DNA of 64,000 nucleotides, taken from positions 248,001 to 312,000 of the forward strand of contig JBIKIQ010000001.1 of NCBI GenBank assembly GCA_044361535.1, read 5' to 3'. Origin of the DNA: UBA952 sp044361535 (lineage in GTDB: Bacteria; Bacteroidota; Bacteroidia; Flavobacteriales_D; Crocinitomicaceae). Numbering within the stretch: the stretch's first letter is position 1; every line of letters starts with the position of its first letter. Positions 24,863 to 33,553 of the stretch are shown piece by piece. A program made the position numbers and the translations under genes. A model generated the notes under the pieces. That model had not been told where the DNA came from, did not search any database, and saw only the letters and a list, made by a program, of their open reading frames with translations.

Positions 24863-26136
24863 TTTTCAATCTTTTTTAAGAAGGATTTTAGAACTGCAAA
24901 GATACGATTTTGCTCGGCTTGAGTCAAGCAAAATGGGGGATTAACAAAAATTACATTTCCCAAAGGTCTAATCCACAGTCCATTTTCAAGGAAAAAATGG
25001 TAGGCTTCGTCACGTATCGAATTAAAGTAGGAAGATTCATTTGAATCATTTATTTCAATGGCCAGTATTGTTCCTAAGCATCTGGACGACTTTACTTTAG
25101 TGTTATTTTTTATTTCAGAAAGAAATTTTTCATTGGATTTTGAAATTCGGTTTATGGATTGCCAAGTTTCATCTAATTCTAATAAGTCCATACTTGCACA
25201 AGCGGCTGCACAAGCCAAGGGATTACCTGTAAAAGAATGACCATGCAGAAAGGCTTTTCGTTTTTCATCGCTGAGAAATGCATTGAAAATATCAGGTGTA
25301 GCCACAGTCAATCCGAGAGGTAAAACGCCACCTGTTAGCCCTTTTGAAAGACAAACGATATCGGGTGTTTCTTGAATATGATTCAATGCAAACCATTTCC
25401 CTGTTCGACCCCATCCTGTCATAACCTCATCAAAAATCACAATTGTTTTATATTTTTTAGCAAGTTTAACCAACTCATCCAGAAAATGAGCCGAATACAT
25501 TCTCATACCAGCAGATCCTTGGACGAGAGGCTCCACAATTACTGCGGCAAATTGCTCTGTTTTAAGTAGATTATTGGCTTTAATTAGGATTTCTTTTTCT
25601 TGATCTTTTAGCGGGAAATCAATAAAATCAACATGAAAGAACAGAGGTTCGAATGGCCTGTTAAAGACACCTCTTTCGCAAACGGACATTGCACCAAATG
25701 TATCTCCGTGATAAGCTCCATCAATCGCAAGAATCCTTGTCCGGTTTTCATTTTTATTGTGCCAATATTGAATAGCCATTTTTAACGAGACTTCAACAGC
25801 CGTTGAGCCATCATCTGAAAAAAATACTTTTGATAGGGGAGAAGGCAGCTTATTCGCTACCCTTTCTGCCAATTCTATGGCCTTATCGTGGGTTGCACCG
25901 GCAAAAATAATATGGTCAATTTTCTTGAATTGTGTTGAAATAGCTTTGCCAATGTGATTGTTTCCATGGCCATGAATATTTACCCACCAAGATGAATTAC
26001 AATCAATGTATTTCTTTCCCATTGCATCCGTTAAAGTGGCTTCTTTTGCCTTTACAATATGAATTGGTGGGACTTCCGTTTTTATTTGAGTAAAAGGATG
26101 CCAAACAAATTCTTGGTCTTTTTCAAGTTGATTCAT
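24859..26136 (-). CDS. bioA: Adenosylmethionine-8-amino-7-oxononanoate aminotransferase BioA
   Basis: This is a class III PLP-dependent aminotransferase of 425 aa that converts KAPA to DAPA using SAM as amino donor in biotin synthesis. Family hallmarks are VWHPFTQ near the N-terminus, CNSSWWVNIHGHG, the GAYHGDTFGAMS segment, FDEVMTGWGRTG (PLP-ring Asp) and the PLP Schiff-base lysine Lys265 in LSKGLTGG. HGHSFTGNPLACAAA follows. Its start overlaps bioD by 4 bases and its stop overlaps the following 120-aa gene by 4 bases. bioB, bioF and bioC are not in the window. Confidence 0.96.
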   Translation of the reverse strand: MNQLEKDQEFVWHPFTQIKTEVPPIHIVKAKEATLTDAMGKKYIDCNSSWWVNIHGHGNNHIGKAISTQFKKIDHIIFAGATHDKAIELAERVANKLPSPLSKVFFSDDGSTAVEVSLKMAIQYWHNKNENRTRILAIDGAYHGDTFGAMSVCERGVFNRPFEPLFFHVDFIDFPLKDQEKEILIKANNLLKTEQFAAVIVEPLVQGSAGMRMYSAHFLDELVKLAKKYKTIVIFDEVMTGWGRTGKWFALNHIQETPDIVCLSKGLTGGVLPLGLTVATPDIFNAFLSDEKRKAFLHGHSFTGNPLACAAACASMDLLELDETWQSINRISKSNEKFLSEIKNNTKVKSSRCLGTILAIEINDSNESSYFNSIRDEAYHFFLENGLWIRPLGNVIFVNPPFCLTQAEQNRIFAVLKSFLKKIEK

Positions 26137-26759
26137 GAAAATAGATTTTTGAAAGACGAGTTGTTCAGTTTTTCTGCTTCGGAAGTTATAAAATCTGTAG
26201 TTATTTCGTTAGCCCATGGAATATGATGAAAATTGGAAGTTGGTGCTTTTAAACGAATGATTTTTTCTGATTCTTCATTCATTTCACCCGTAAATACAAT
26301 TCCGGCAAGGGATAGATTTTGTGATTTTAGATATTCGATTGAAAGTAACGTATGATTTATACTTCCAAGATAAAATCGTGAAACCAAAACAATTGGCAAA
26401 TTCCATTTTTTAATTAAATCAGCAAAAAGATAACCATCTTCTGTCAGAGGAACCATTAGACCACCTGCTGGTTCAATTAATAAATTTTCACTTTGTGGGA
26501 TCTGAACCTTAGTAGGATCAATCGCTATTCCCTCCAATTTTGCTGCTTGATCTGGAGAAAGTGGCTCTTTGAAACAATATGAATTCGGGAAAAAATTAAT
26601 TTGTCGATTCGTTAATTCCTTCACTTTTTCAGTATCATTATCTTCTTTTGATCCTGACTGAAGGGGCTTCCAATAGTCCAATGAAAAGGCTTGGCAAAAA
26701 ATTGCACTAACAATCGTTTTTCCAACTTCAGTTCCTATACCTGCTACAATAATCTTCAT
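26133..26759 (-). CDS. bioD: ATP-dependent dethiobiotin synthetase BioD
   Basis: BioD closes the ureido ring of DAPA with CO2 and ATP to give dethiobiotin. The 208-aa protein has the P-loop-like GIGTEVGKTIVSAIFCQA at the N-terminus, KPLQSGSKEDNDTE with the substrate lysine, and EPAGGLMVPLTEDGYLFADL, as in the family. It is followed by bioA with a 4-bp overlap and starts 15 nt after the stop of the large exported unknown protein, so all may share one transcript. Confidence 0.94.
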   Translation of the reverse strand: MKIIVAGIGTEVGKTIVSAIFCQAFSLDYWKPLQSGSKEDNDTEKVKELTNRQINFFPNSYCFKEPLSPDQAAKLEGIAIDPTKVQIPQSENLLIEPAGGLMVPLTEDGYLFADLIKKWNLPIVLVSRFYLGSINHTLLSIEYLKSQNLSLAGIVFTGEMNEESEKIIRLKAPTSNFHHIPWANEITTDFITSEAEKLNNSSFKNLFS

Positions 26760-26774
26760 ATTTTTAAAAACAGC

Positions 26775-29042
26775 TTAGTCTATACTTAGTTCTTTTGGTT
26801 TAAAATTAATCCCACCAACGCGAATACGAGTTTTTTGAAATTCGTTATTAAATCGATCAATTATTATTCGAGCGTGATTTGCATCGTAATGATTGGCTAC
26901 CCATTTTATATATTCGTCTTGAAATGTTGTCATTACTGTTTTAGTGCGCAATCCACTTAGTAGGTCATTTTTGGATAAATTATTTTTCACTGCTACTTCA
27001 GAAAGTGTTTTGTTGTTAATGGTAATACCGGATCTAACAGGGTCTGTGAAAGATTCAATTTCAATTATTAATTTGTGATTCGTTTGTATGTACATGGCAG
27101 TTTTTCTTAACCTAGCATAGGTTGAATCAGTTCTAGAGGTTGGATAGGTATTGATTTCCGTTGGCGATGGATCCTTTACAACTGAATTGCCGTTCCATTG
27201 CCCAACTCCAAATCCATTAGCCTTAATTACGATCGGCGTTTCATTTTTTAATATTATTTCACTTATTGTTCGAAGTGCTAGAGAATCATTTTTGGTTAAA
27301 AGAGCCTGTTTTAGATCAAATTTATCCGGGGCAAATTGGTCTGACAGATTTAGATTTAATGTTGCGGTTAGGCGTGGGTCTTGATCAATTTTAGAAACAT
27401 GAAGCATTACTTCATCTGCAGTACTTGCAATTGCATTATCAGGAATAGCAATTAGTTTTATAAAAAAGGGCTCAGGTTTCTTAGATGGGTAAAATTGAAA
27501 TTCTTGTGTGCGCATATCAAAAGTACTGGAATCAGAAAAAATATACAACGAATCTTGAATGCGATAACTCAAAATGTTGCTCCCTAGTGCAGTTTTATAG
27601 AAGTCCAATTTCTCTGTGTATAAGCTAAGTTTTTCAACTTCCTCTGTTCTTAGTTGCTGGTAATATTGAATTTCTTTGGTCAAATTTTCGTATTGATGAT
27701 ATAAGTCAATTAAATCAACTTGCTTTTTTCTTTTCTTTTTTTTATTCGATTTAATAACAGGTTTTGCGCTTTGGTTTGGTTGTTCGCTTTGGCTATCGAG
27801 TGCTTTTTTTCGCGCTCTTCTTACTTTTCTTGGTGCTTTTTTCTTAACGGTAATTTTCCCATTCGAAAAACGCATGTACTTTCCTTCTTCTACTTGGATG
27901 GACTTATAAACTTCAGCACGTTTTTCAATCTTAGTTCTCAATTTTTCCTCAATGCCTTTTTTGCCTGAGATACGTTCTTTCAATTTACCGACATCGTTTT
28001 TTTCTAAATCATTGACCACTGAAATTAATGTACTACCACCTGAAAATGTTGAATCAGGGGAAAGGAATTTTGTATCACCAGCACCAAAAAGGATGTAATT
28101 TTTGTTGTTTTTCTCTATTACAATGGTCGTTTGTTTTTTTGAATTGTATCCCCAGACATCAAAATGAAGATTTGTTACTTTGTTATTTCCTGTTGTATTC
28201 ATTGAGATAGTCGCGACACGTTCGGGTGAAATTTCTTTTGTGTTATACCTTTCAAGTTGGTATGGAAATAACCCAATGGCTTTGGGGAGACCTTTGTTCC
28301 ACTTTCCCGATAGATTTTTTTCAAATTCAGCCAATAGTCCAGAAGTATTGCCTCCTTCACCAGCTGCTACAAGATGACTTTCAAAATCAGAGGCGATTCC
28401 ACCAAGCGCTAGATAGATTTCAAAACATCGATTTTGAATGTAGGAATTTATAGCGGTCGAGAATCCATTTAGTATTTTTCTCCGATCTTCATCGGTAAAG
28501 TTTTTATTCTTTGACAGGAATTCAACCTTTTGCCTAAATGTTAATGCCGGATCGGTAAAGAGGTAGAGCTCTTTAATGGGTTTAAATGTTGAATCTTTTT
28601 CTACCACTGCAATAGGTGGAAGTTCTTTGGTAAGGATCTTCTCAAAATCGTTGTAGTGTGCATTTGAAAAAGAACTGTTTTGAACATACTGTACTCGTCT
28701 ATCCAGAAGAACCTTATTCAATTCTAATACAGCCATTTTATTTGCTAATTCTGCCAATAATCCCGGAGGACCTTTGGAGATTTCAGTTTTTCTTATAAAA
28801 AGTAAATCTGGGCGATTTGTTATTATTTGTTCAATTGAATCATAGTTCACTATTCCGTCATTAAGAAGTACCACTGGACCGGAATATTCAAAGAATTGTC
28901 CGAAATTGGCATTTAAAGAAGGACTTTTTTTTACGATATGAAAGAGACATGCTCTTTCAAATGACAACAAATTATCATCTTGTTGAGCAATTGATTGAAT
29001 GCTTGCAAAGAATAAAATAAAGATTTGTATAAACGTTTTCAC
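26775..29042 (-). CDS. Large exported protein of unknown function
   Basis: I do not recognise this protein (755 aa from the GTG at 29042). That start gives a compact signal peptide (KTFIQIFILFFASIQSIAQ). A TTG 27 nt upstream would add nine residues before it and is less likely. The mature part is soluble. Residues about 40-400 are mixed alpha/beta (LLFIRKTEISKGPPGLLAEL, VDFLSKN-like EFLSKNKNF). At about 400-450 there is a very basic run (KKKAPRKVRRARKK, then KSNKKKKRKKQ), then a coiled coil (QYENLTKEIQYYQQLRTEE). A C-terminal about 280 residues contains beta-rich segments and an RIIIDRFNNEF motif. It is probably periplasmic. It lies between a DUF3108 gene and bioD; a link with biotin synthesis is not implied. 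Confidence 0.7.
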   Translation of the reverse strand: MKTFIQIFILFFASIQSIAQQDDNLLSFERACLFHIVKKSPSLNANFGQFFEYSGPVVLLNDGIVNYDSIEQIITNRPDLLFIRKTEISKGPPGLLAELANKMAVLELNKVLLDRRVQYVQNSSFSNAHYNDFEKILTKELPPIAVVEKDSTFKPIKELYLFTDPALTFRQKVEFLSKNKNFTDEDRRKILNGFSTAINSYIQNRCFEIYLALGGIASDFESHLVAAGEGGNTSGLLAEFEKNLSGKWNKGLPKAIGLFPYQLERYNTKEISPERVATISMNTTGNNKVTNLHFDVWGYNSKKQTTIVIEKNNKNYILFGAGDTKFLSPDSTFSGGSTLISVVNDLEKNDVGKLKERISGKKGIEEKLRTKIEKRAEVYKSIQVEEGKYMRFSNGKITVKKKAPRKVRRARKKALDSQSEQPNQSAKPVIKSNKKKKRKKQVDLIDLYHQYENLTKEIQYYQQLRTEEVEKLSLYTEKLDFYKTALGSNILSYRIQDSLYIFSDSSTFDMRTQEFQFYPSKKPEPFFIKLIAIPDNAIASTADEVMLHVSKIDQDPRLTATLNLNLSDQFAPDKFDLKQALLTKNDSLALRTISEIILKNETPIVIKANGFGVGQWNGNSVVKDPSPTEINTYPTSRTDSTYARLRKTAMYIQTNHKLIIEIESFTDPVRSGITINNKTLSEVAVKNNLSKNDLLSGLRTKTVMTTFQDEYIKWVANHYDANHARIIIDRFNNEFQKTRIRVGGINFKPKELSID

Positions 29043-29157
29043 TCGTACTATCAAAGCTGAAGGAATCAATTTTAAGAATACAAGTATAATACAATGAGCT
29101 CGAAAAGTTATGGAAAAAGTTTAATTCTTATCAATACATGATTGTGCATTCAAAAAA

Positions 29158-29943
29158 TTATTTTTGTTTACTTGTCAAGTCGTTTTTTACCCCCTTATAA
29201 TCAACAAGATGAAGTTTGACATAACCAACTGGAATTTTTGCTTTGACTAAAATTGGAATCTTATTTTCATCGGCAGTGACCCAAAAATTAAGGTCTTTTT
29301 CGCTTTTAAAAACCCTTCCAGTTTGTACAACAGGAACAAATTTATGGCATTTAAAAGAGCCTGATTTTACTTTTATAATTTCATCCCCGACATATTTTGT
29401 TTTTAAGGTCCAAATTTGGTCATCCATAAAACATTTAAATTCTATGACTTTGCCAATTTTCAATCCTTTAAAATTCATTGTTCTGGCGTAATAAAATGAC
29501 GAAATCATATCTTGAATTCCTACTGGAATGGTTAGTGTTTTTTTTCCGGTAGAAACAAGTTTTTTATCTTGATAAAATACATAATCCTGGTTAAGAATAT
29601 AGCCACCTTCATTTACTCTTCTATAGAAAAACCAAGGAAAAAGCCCTTTTTTATCCATGTAGCTCTCGTATTTGTCATTGACACGATAAAATGAGTTGAA
29701 ACTACCTAATGTTTTTCCTGTGCCTTCCACATGAATTAATTCTCGTCCTCCAGCTTTTACGGTAGTGGATTTAACCATCATAACAACCTCTCCGGCATCA
29801 ATTGCGCCATAACTCACCCTGTATTTGAGATACTCGCCCGGAGCAAATGCATTATTAACAACTATTGGTAATGTTGATTTTGTTGAACTGCTAACCAAAA
29901 AAAGTATGGAAAGCAATAGAATGGAAAAAATGGTTGTTCTCAT
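29158..29943 (-). CDS. DUF3108-family exported protein
   Basis: The 261-aa protein has an N-terminal signal peptide (about 1-20). The DUF3108 pattern follows: FAPGEYLKYRVSYGAIDAGE near the start, YRVNDKYESYMDKKGLFPWF, a run of beta-strands, and FWVTADENKIPILVKAKIPVG near the end. DUF3108 proteins are periplasmic beta-barrel-like proteins with a lipocalin- or LolA-like fold and no assigned role. It lies upstream of the large exported unknown on the same strand with about a 115-bp gap, and divergent from the amino acid permease. Confidence 0.82.
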   Translation of the reverse strand: MRTTIFSILLLSILFLVSSSTKSTLPIVVNNAFAPGEYLKYRVSYGAIDAGEVVMMVKSTTVKAGGRELIHVEGTGKTLGSFNSFYRVNDKYESYMDKKGLFPWFFYRRVNEGGYILNQDYVFYQDKKLVSTGKKTLTIPVGIQDMISSFYYARTMNFKGLKIGKVIEFKCFMDDQIWTLKTKYVGDEIIKVKSGSFKCHKFVPVVQTGRVFKSEKDLNFWVTADENKIPILVKAKIPVGYVKLHLVDYKGVKNDLTSKQK

Positions 29944-30034
29944 GGTTCAATTTTTTTTTGTCATTACAAACGACATGCCACAAGAATTTATGGTTATATT
30001 CGCGAGTAGTCCTTTATAAAAAGTAAAAAATCAA

Positions 30035-31372
30035 ATGGTTACACAACAATCCATTAAACCGAAATTAGGTGTTTTTGATTTAAGTATCATAGTTATAAGT
30101 CTTGTTATTGGAATGGGGATTTTTAGGACTCCTTCAGAAGTAGCATCAAAAGCTGGTACCCCAGAAATTTTCTTTGCCGCATGGATTGTAGGTGCAATTA
30201 TAAGTTTGTTTGGTGCATTAACTTTTGCAGAAATCGGTTCAAGAATACCGACTGCAGGGGGGTTTTACAAACTATTTTCTATTTGCTACAATCCTGTTTT
30301 TGCATTTATGGTCAATTGGATTACTGTGATTTCAAATGCTGCCTCCACGGCTGCTGTTGCCATTATGGGTTCTGCTTATATCGCTCCATTACTTTTGCCA
30401 GGAATGGAGGAAACTTCTGCTACGATGATTGTTACGATTGGAACTGTTTTTATTTTGCTGATAATTAATTTATTAGGAATAAAAATAAGTGCGATGGTAT
30501 TAAATGGATTGATGATAATCAAAATAGGTTTAATTCTCGTATTGATTAGTTGCATGTTTGTCGTTTTTGGTCAAGAAACACCGGCAATGGTTTCCAAGCC
30601 GTTACCTGTAGAATCAGATCCATTAAAGGCATTTATCATGTGTTTTATCCCAGTCTTTTTTACTTACGGAGGGTACCAACATACAATCAATTTTGGAAGT
30701 GATATAGCAAATCCATCCCGCACCTTACCGAAGTCAATTTTTATTGGGATTGCTGTAATTCTTGTTTTGTATTTAACTGTAAATTTCAGTTATTTTTCCG
30801 TTTTGGGGTTCGATAAATTGGCTTCTACAAAAACATTGGCCTCCGATATGATTTCGATACTTTTTGGTAGAACAGCATCTGTATTTTTGTCAGTTGTCAT
30901 GTTTTTTGCGGTAATGGCTTATGTCAACGTATCAATATTAAGTAATCCACGAGTCTATTTTGCAATGGCTGAGGATAAAGTTCTTCCAAAAGTTTTTATG
31001 CGTGTAAATCCAAAAACGCAAGTTCAACAAATTGGAGTGATTGTTTTTTGTGCGTTTATTTTCATCACCTTATTCTATACCCAATCTTTTGAAAAAATCC
31101 TTCAATATGTTATGTTTTTTGACAGTATAAGTTTGATTGCAGCGGCAGGAGCTATCTTTATTTTACGCAGAAGATCAAAACAACACAAAAATGACGATAC
31201 TCAAATTTTTAAATTGAAATTTTATCCTTGGCTTCCTGCGTTATATATCTTGGTTTATACCTTGGTTAATATCAGTGTTTTTGTTTCCAATAAGGAGGCT
31301 TTCGGATGGGGTGCAGTTTTGTTTATTTCAGGCTTTCCTCTTTTTTACTTAATACGAAAAGCAATTTCTTGA
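30035..31372 (+). CDS. APC-superfamily amino acid permease
   Basis: The 445-aa inner-membrane transporter has about 12 hydrophobic helices. The first helix carries the APC signature GVFDLSIIVISLVIGMGIFRTP, whose unwound G-x-G-I/V-F segment binds the substrate amine and carboxylate. SRIPTAGGFYKLF in the next loop and the FFTYGGYQHTINFGSDIANP region of helix 6 are typical of the LAT/APA branch. Substrate specificity cannot be read from sequence. It is followed 8 nt later by a class V aminotransferase gene, so transport and metabolism of the same amino acid may be linked (inference). Confidence 0.88.
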   Translation: MVTQQSIKPKLGVFDLSIIVISLVIGMGIFRTPSEVASKAGTPEIFFAAWIVGAIISLFGALTFAEIGSRIPTAGGFYKLFSICYNPVFAFMVNWITVISNAASTAAVAIMGSAYIAPLLLPGMEETSATMIVTIGTVFILLIINLLGIKISAMVLNGLMIIKIGLILVLISCMFVVFGQETPAMVSKPLPVESDPLKAFIMCFIPVFFTYGGYQHTINFGSDIANPSRTLPKSIFIGIAVILVLYLTVNFSYFSVLGFDKLASTKTLASDMISILFGRTASVFLSVVMFFAVMAYVNVSILSNPRVYFAMAEDKVLPKVFMRVNPKTQVQQIGVIVFCAFIFITLFYTQSFEKILQYVMFFDSISLIAAAGAIFILRRRSKQHKNDDTQIFKLKFYPWLPALYILVYTLVNISVFVSNKEAFGWGAVLFISGFPLFYLIRKAIS

Positions 31373-31380
31373 TTTTCAAA

Positions 31381-32553
31381 ATGACGAATTACAAAGATTT
31401 ATTTTTACTAAATCCTGATATTACCTTTTTGAATTTCGGTTCATTTGGGGCTTGTCCAAAGCCAATTTTTGAAAAGTATCAGGAATGGCAATTGAAACTT
31501 GAAAGAGAACCAGTTCAATTTATAGTGCATGAAGCAATAAATGAACTTGAAAATGTCAGAAAGCAATTAGGACAGTTTTTAGGATGTAGTCACCAAGATT
31601 TGGTAATGGTTATGAATCCTTCCTATGCTATAAATACAATTGTTAAATCCTTCCCTTTAAATCAAGGCGACGAAATATTATCAACAGATCTGGAATATGG
31701 TGCATGTGATCGAACTTGGGATTACTATGCCGAGAGAGCAAAGGCGAAATACGTAAGGCAAGAAATCACTCTTCCTATTCGTTCCCAAGAACTTTTTCTC
31801 GAGGAATTTTGGAAGGGGTTTACAAATAAAACCAAAGCCATTTTTATCAGTCACATAACCAGCGCCACAGGATTAATTTTGCCAGTTAAGGAAATTTGTG
31901 AGGAAGCAAAAAAACGTGGATTGATAACAATTGTTGATGGTGCACACGTGCCCGGTCATATAGAATTAAACTTATCAGAACTGGAAGCTGATATTTATAC
32001 AGGAGCTTGCCATAAATGGTTAATGGGACCAAAAGGATCTTCATTTTTGTATGTGAATAAGGAAAATCAGCATTGGGTAGATCCATTATTGATTAGTTGG
32101 GGTTTTAGAAGTGATTTCCCATCTGATTCAACATTTATCGATTATCACCAGACGGCAGGAACCAGAGATTATGCGGCATTTCTTACTGTTACTGAATGCC
32201 TCAAATTTCGAGAACAGTATCACTGGGCGGAGGTTTCACAAGAATGTAAGAAATTAGCTTTGGAAAATGGATCAAGATTCTGTGAATTGGTTGGTTCTGA
32301 ACCTCTAGCGCCTTTAAATAACAGTTTTTACGGTCAATTATTTAGTATTCCAATAAAAGTTGATAATCCTGTTGAGTTTCAGGAGAGGTTATTTCATGAA
32401 TATAAAATAGAAATCCCTGTTGCTGTTCAGAATGGAAATTCCTATTTACGGTATTCAGTTCAAGCTTTTAATGCACAAAACGAACTTGATTATCTCTTCG
32501 ATACTCTTGAAGAACTTAAACAAAAGGGCTATTTATTGAGTTCAGGAAAATAA
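31381..32553 (+). CDS. Class V PLP-dependent aminotransferase (isopenicillin-N-epimerase-like)
   Basis: The 390-aa protein is of the fold-type I, class V family that includes cysteine desulfurase-like and isopenicillin-N-epimerase-like enzymes. FLNFGSFGACPKPIFEKYQ opens the protein. IVDGAHVPGHIEL holds the cofactor Asp and His. The PLP lysine is Lys212 in GACHKWLMGPKG. The start is the ATG at 31381; an in-frame upstream ATG at 31306 lies inside the permease gene and would add a sequence unlike the family. True function (epimerase, desulfurase or transaminase) cannot be decided. The last 25 bases overlap the 3' end of the convergent DUF4340 gene. Confidence 0.85.
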   Translation: MTNYKDLFLLNPDITFLNFGSFGACPKPIFEKYQEWQLKLEREPVQFIVHEAINELENVRKQLGQFLGCSHQDLVMVMNPSYAINTIVKSFPLNQGDEILSTDLEYGACDRTWDYYAERAKAKYVRQEITLPIRSQELFLEEFWKGFTNKTKAIFISHITSATGLILPVKEICEEAKKRGLITIVDGAHVPGHIELNLSELEADIYTGACHKWLMGPKGSSFLYVNKENQHWVDPLLISWGFRSDFPSDSTFIDYHQTAGTRDYAAFLTVTECLKFREQYHWAEVSQECKKLALENGSRFCELVGSEPLAPLNNSFYGQLFSIPIKVDNPVEFQERLFHEYKIEIPVAVQNGNSYLRYSVQAFNAQNELDYLFDTLEELKQKGYLLSSGK

Positions 32554-33548
32554 GCTTCTCCAATAAGTATTGGGTTAAAAACAAAGAATTGACACTTTAC
32601 TAAGTCTTTTCCATTTATTTCACACCAAAAATTGTCCATATCATCAGCTGTCATCACCTCGGCAAACTCATTTTTTTGAGGTTCTTTTGCCTTTATTTTA
32701 AACATTCTCAATTTGGTTGTTGTCCCGTTTTTCTCCCTCAAAGTAAGTATGGAAAATGGTTTTGTTAGTTTCAGACTGTCAACTTGTTTTTTTGTTAATT
32801 CGTAGTTTGCTAAGTTGTAATGTATTTTCTTGAAGTTTTGTAAATATCGAAATACCATCATGGTATCGATGTTAGTCAACGGTTTTCCGGCACTAAGTAC
32901 CTTTGGTGTGGTTGATGAATTATCAATTTTAAAACTACGTTGTGGTTTGTCTAAATTTTGAACCTCGATACTGGCTATTTGACTTTGCTTAAGTTCGAAT
33001 ATTTTTGTACAAACCCATTTTCTTTTGTCAGCAAAAAAACGCGGTTCAATTATTCCACGAAGATCTTTAAGTTTCATTATAACCGGAGATTTAGATTTCC
33101 CGTCATTTGCTGTTTCCAAAAGCATGATTTGACCATAGTGATCTTGAGAGGCTGGGCCTATATACCAAGTTTTGTTCCATTCGCCCTCTGTAAAAATCTC
33201 AACTTTGACATTTTGAGCGGTCATAATTGTTGTAAATTTCTTAAGAGATTTTTCAGGAAGGTAACCCTTAAATTCAATGTTTTTAAATGCTTGTAGGATT
33301 AATTGAATATTGTTTTGTGAAATACACCCACCTTGAGCATCTGTCCATAACTTACCTTCACGTTTCAAGGTTATCTTGTTAGAGAAAGCATCTGTGATTA
33401 CGATTTTATCAACTTTACTTGTATCAGCTATACCAAATTCTAAAAGATTAACATCGGATTTTCCACTGCTTTTAATGGTCCTGTAGGTGATAAAACCTAA
33501 TAAACTCAAAATTACTATTGATAAAACTAATATAATTATTTTCTTCAT
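32529..33548 (-). CDS. DUF4340-domain membrane-anchored protein, partner of GldF/GldG
   Basis: The 339-aa protein has an N-terminal membrane anchor (about 3-22: KIIILVLSIVILSLLGFI) and a periplasmic region with the DUF4340 pattern. That region has short repeats of the form KVDKIVITDAFSNKITLKREGKLW and IASIEVQNLDKPQRSF. DUF4340 proteins are frequently encoded directly after GldG-type ABC components, and this one starts 5 nt after gldG. A role as a periplasmic accessory of the GldF/G ABC transporter is inferred from that linkage. The 3' end overlaps the convergent aminotransferase gene by 25 bp. Confidence 0.82.
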   Translation of the reverse strand: MKKIIILVLSIVILSLLGFITYRTIKSSGKSDVNLLEFGIADTSKVDKIVITDAFSNKITLKREGKLWTDAQGGCISQNNIQLILQAFKNIEFKGYLPEKSLKKFTTIMTAQNVKVEIFTEGEWNKTWYIGPASQDHYGQIMLLETANDGKSKSPVIMKLKDLRGIIEPRFFADKRKWVCTKIFELKQSQIASIEVQNLDKPQRSFKIDNSSTTPKVLSAGKPLTNIDTMMVFRYLQNFKKIHYNLANYELTKKQVDSLKLTKPFSILTLREKNGTTTKLRMFKIKAKEPQKNEFAEVMTADDMDNFWCEINGKDLVKCQFFVFNPILIGEAYFPELNK

Positions 33549-33553
33549 GCTAA

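Noticed and set aside
29043..29069. TTG start for the large exported unknown
   Set aside because: It puts nine extra residues before a clean signal peptide; the GTG at 29042 is better.
31306..31380. Longer start for the class V aminotransferase
   Set aside because: It lies inside the permease coding region and adds a non-family sequence. The ATG at 31381 gives the normal N-terminus.
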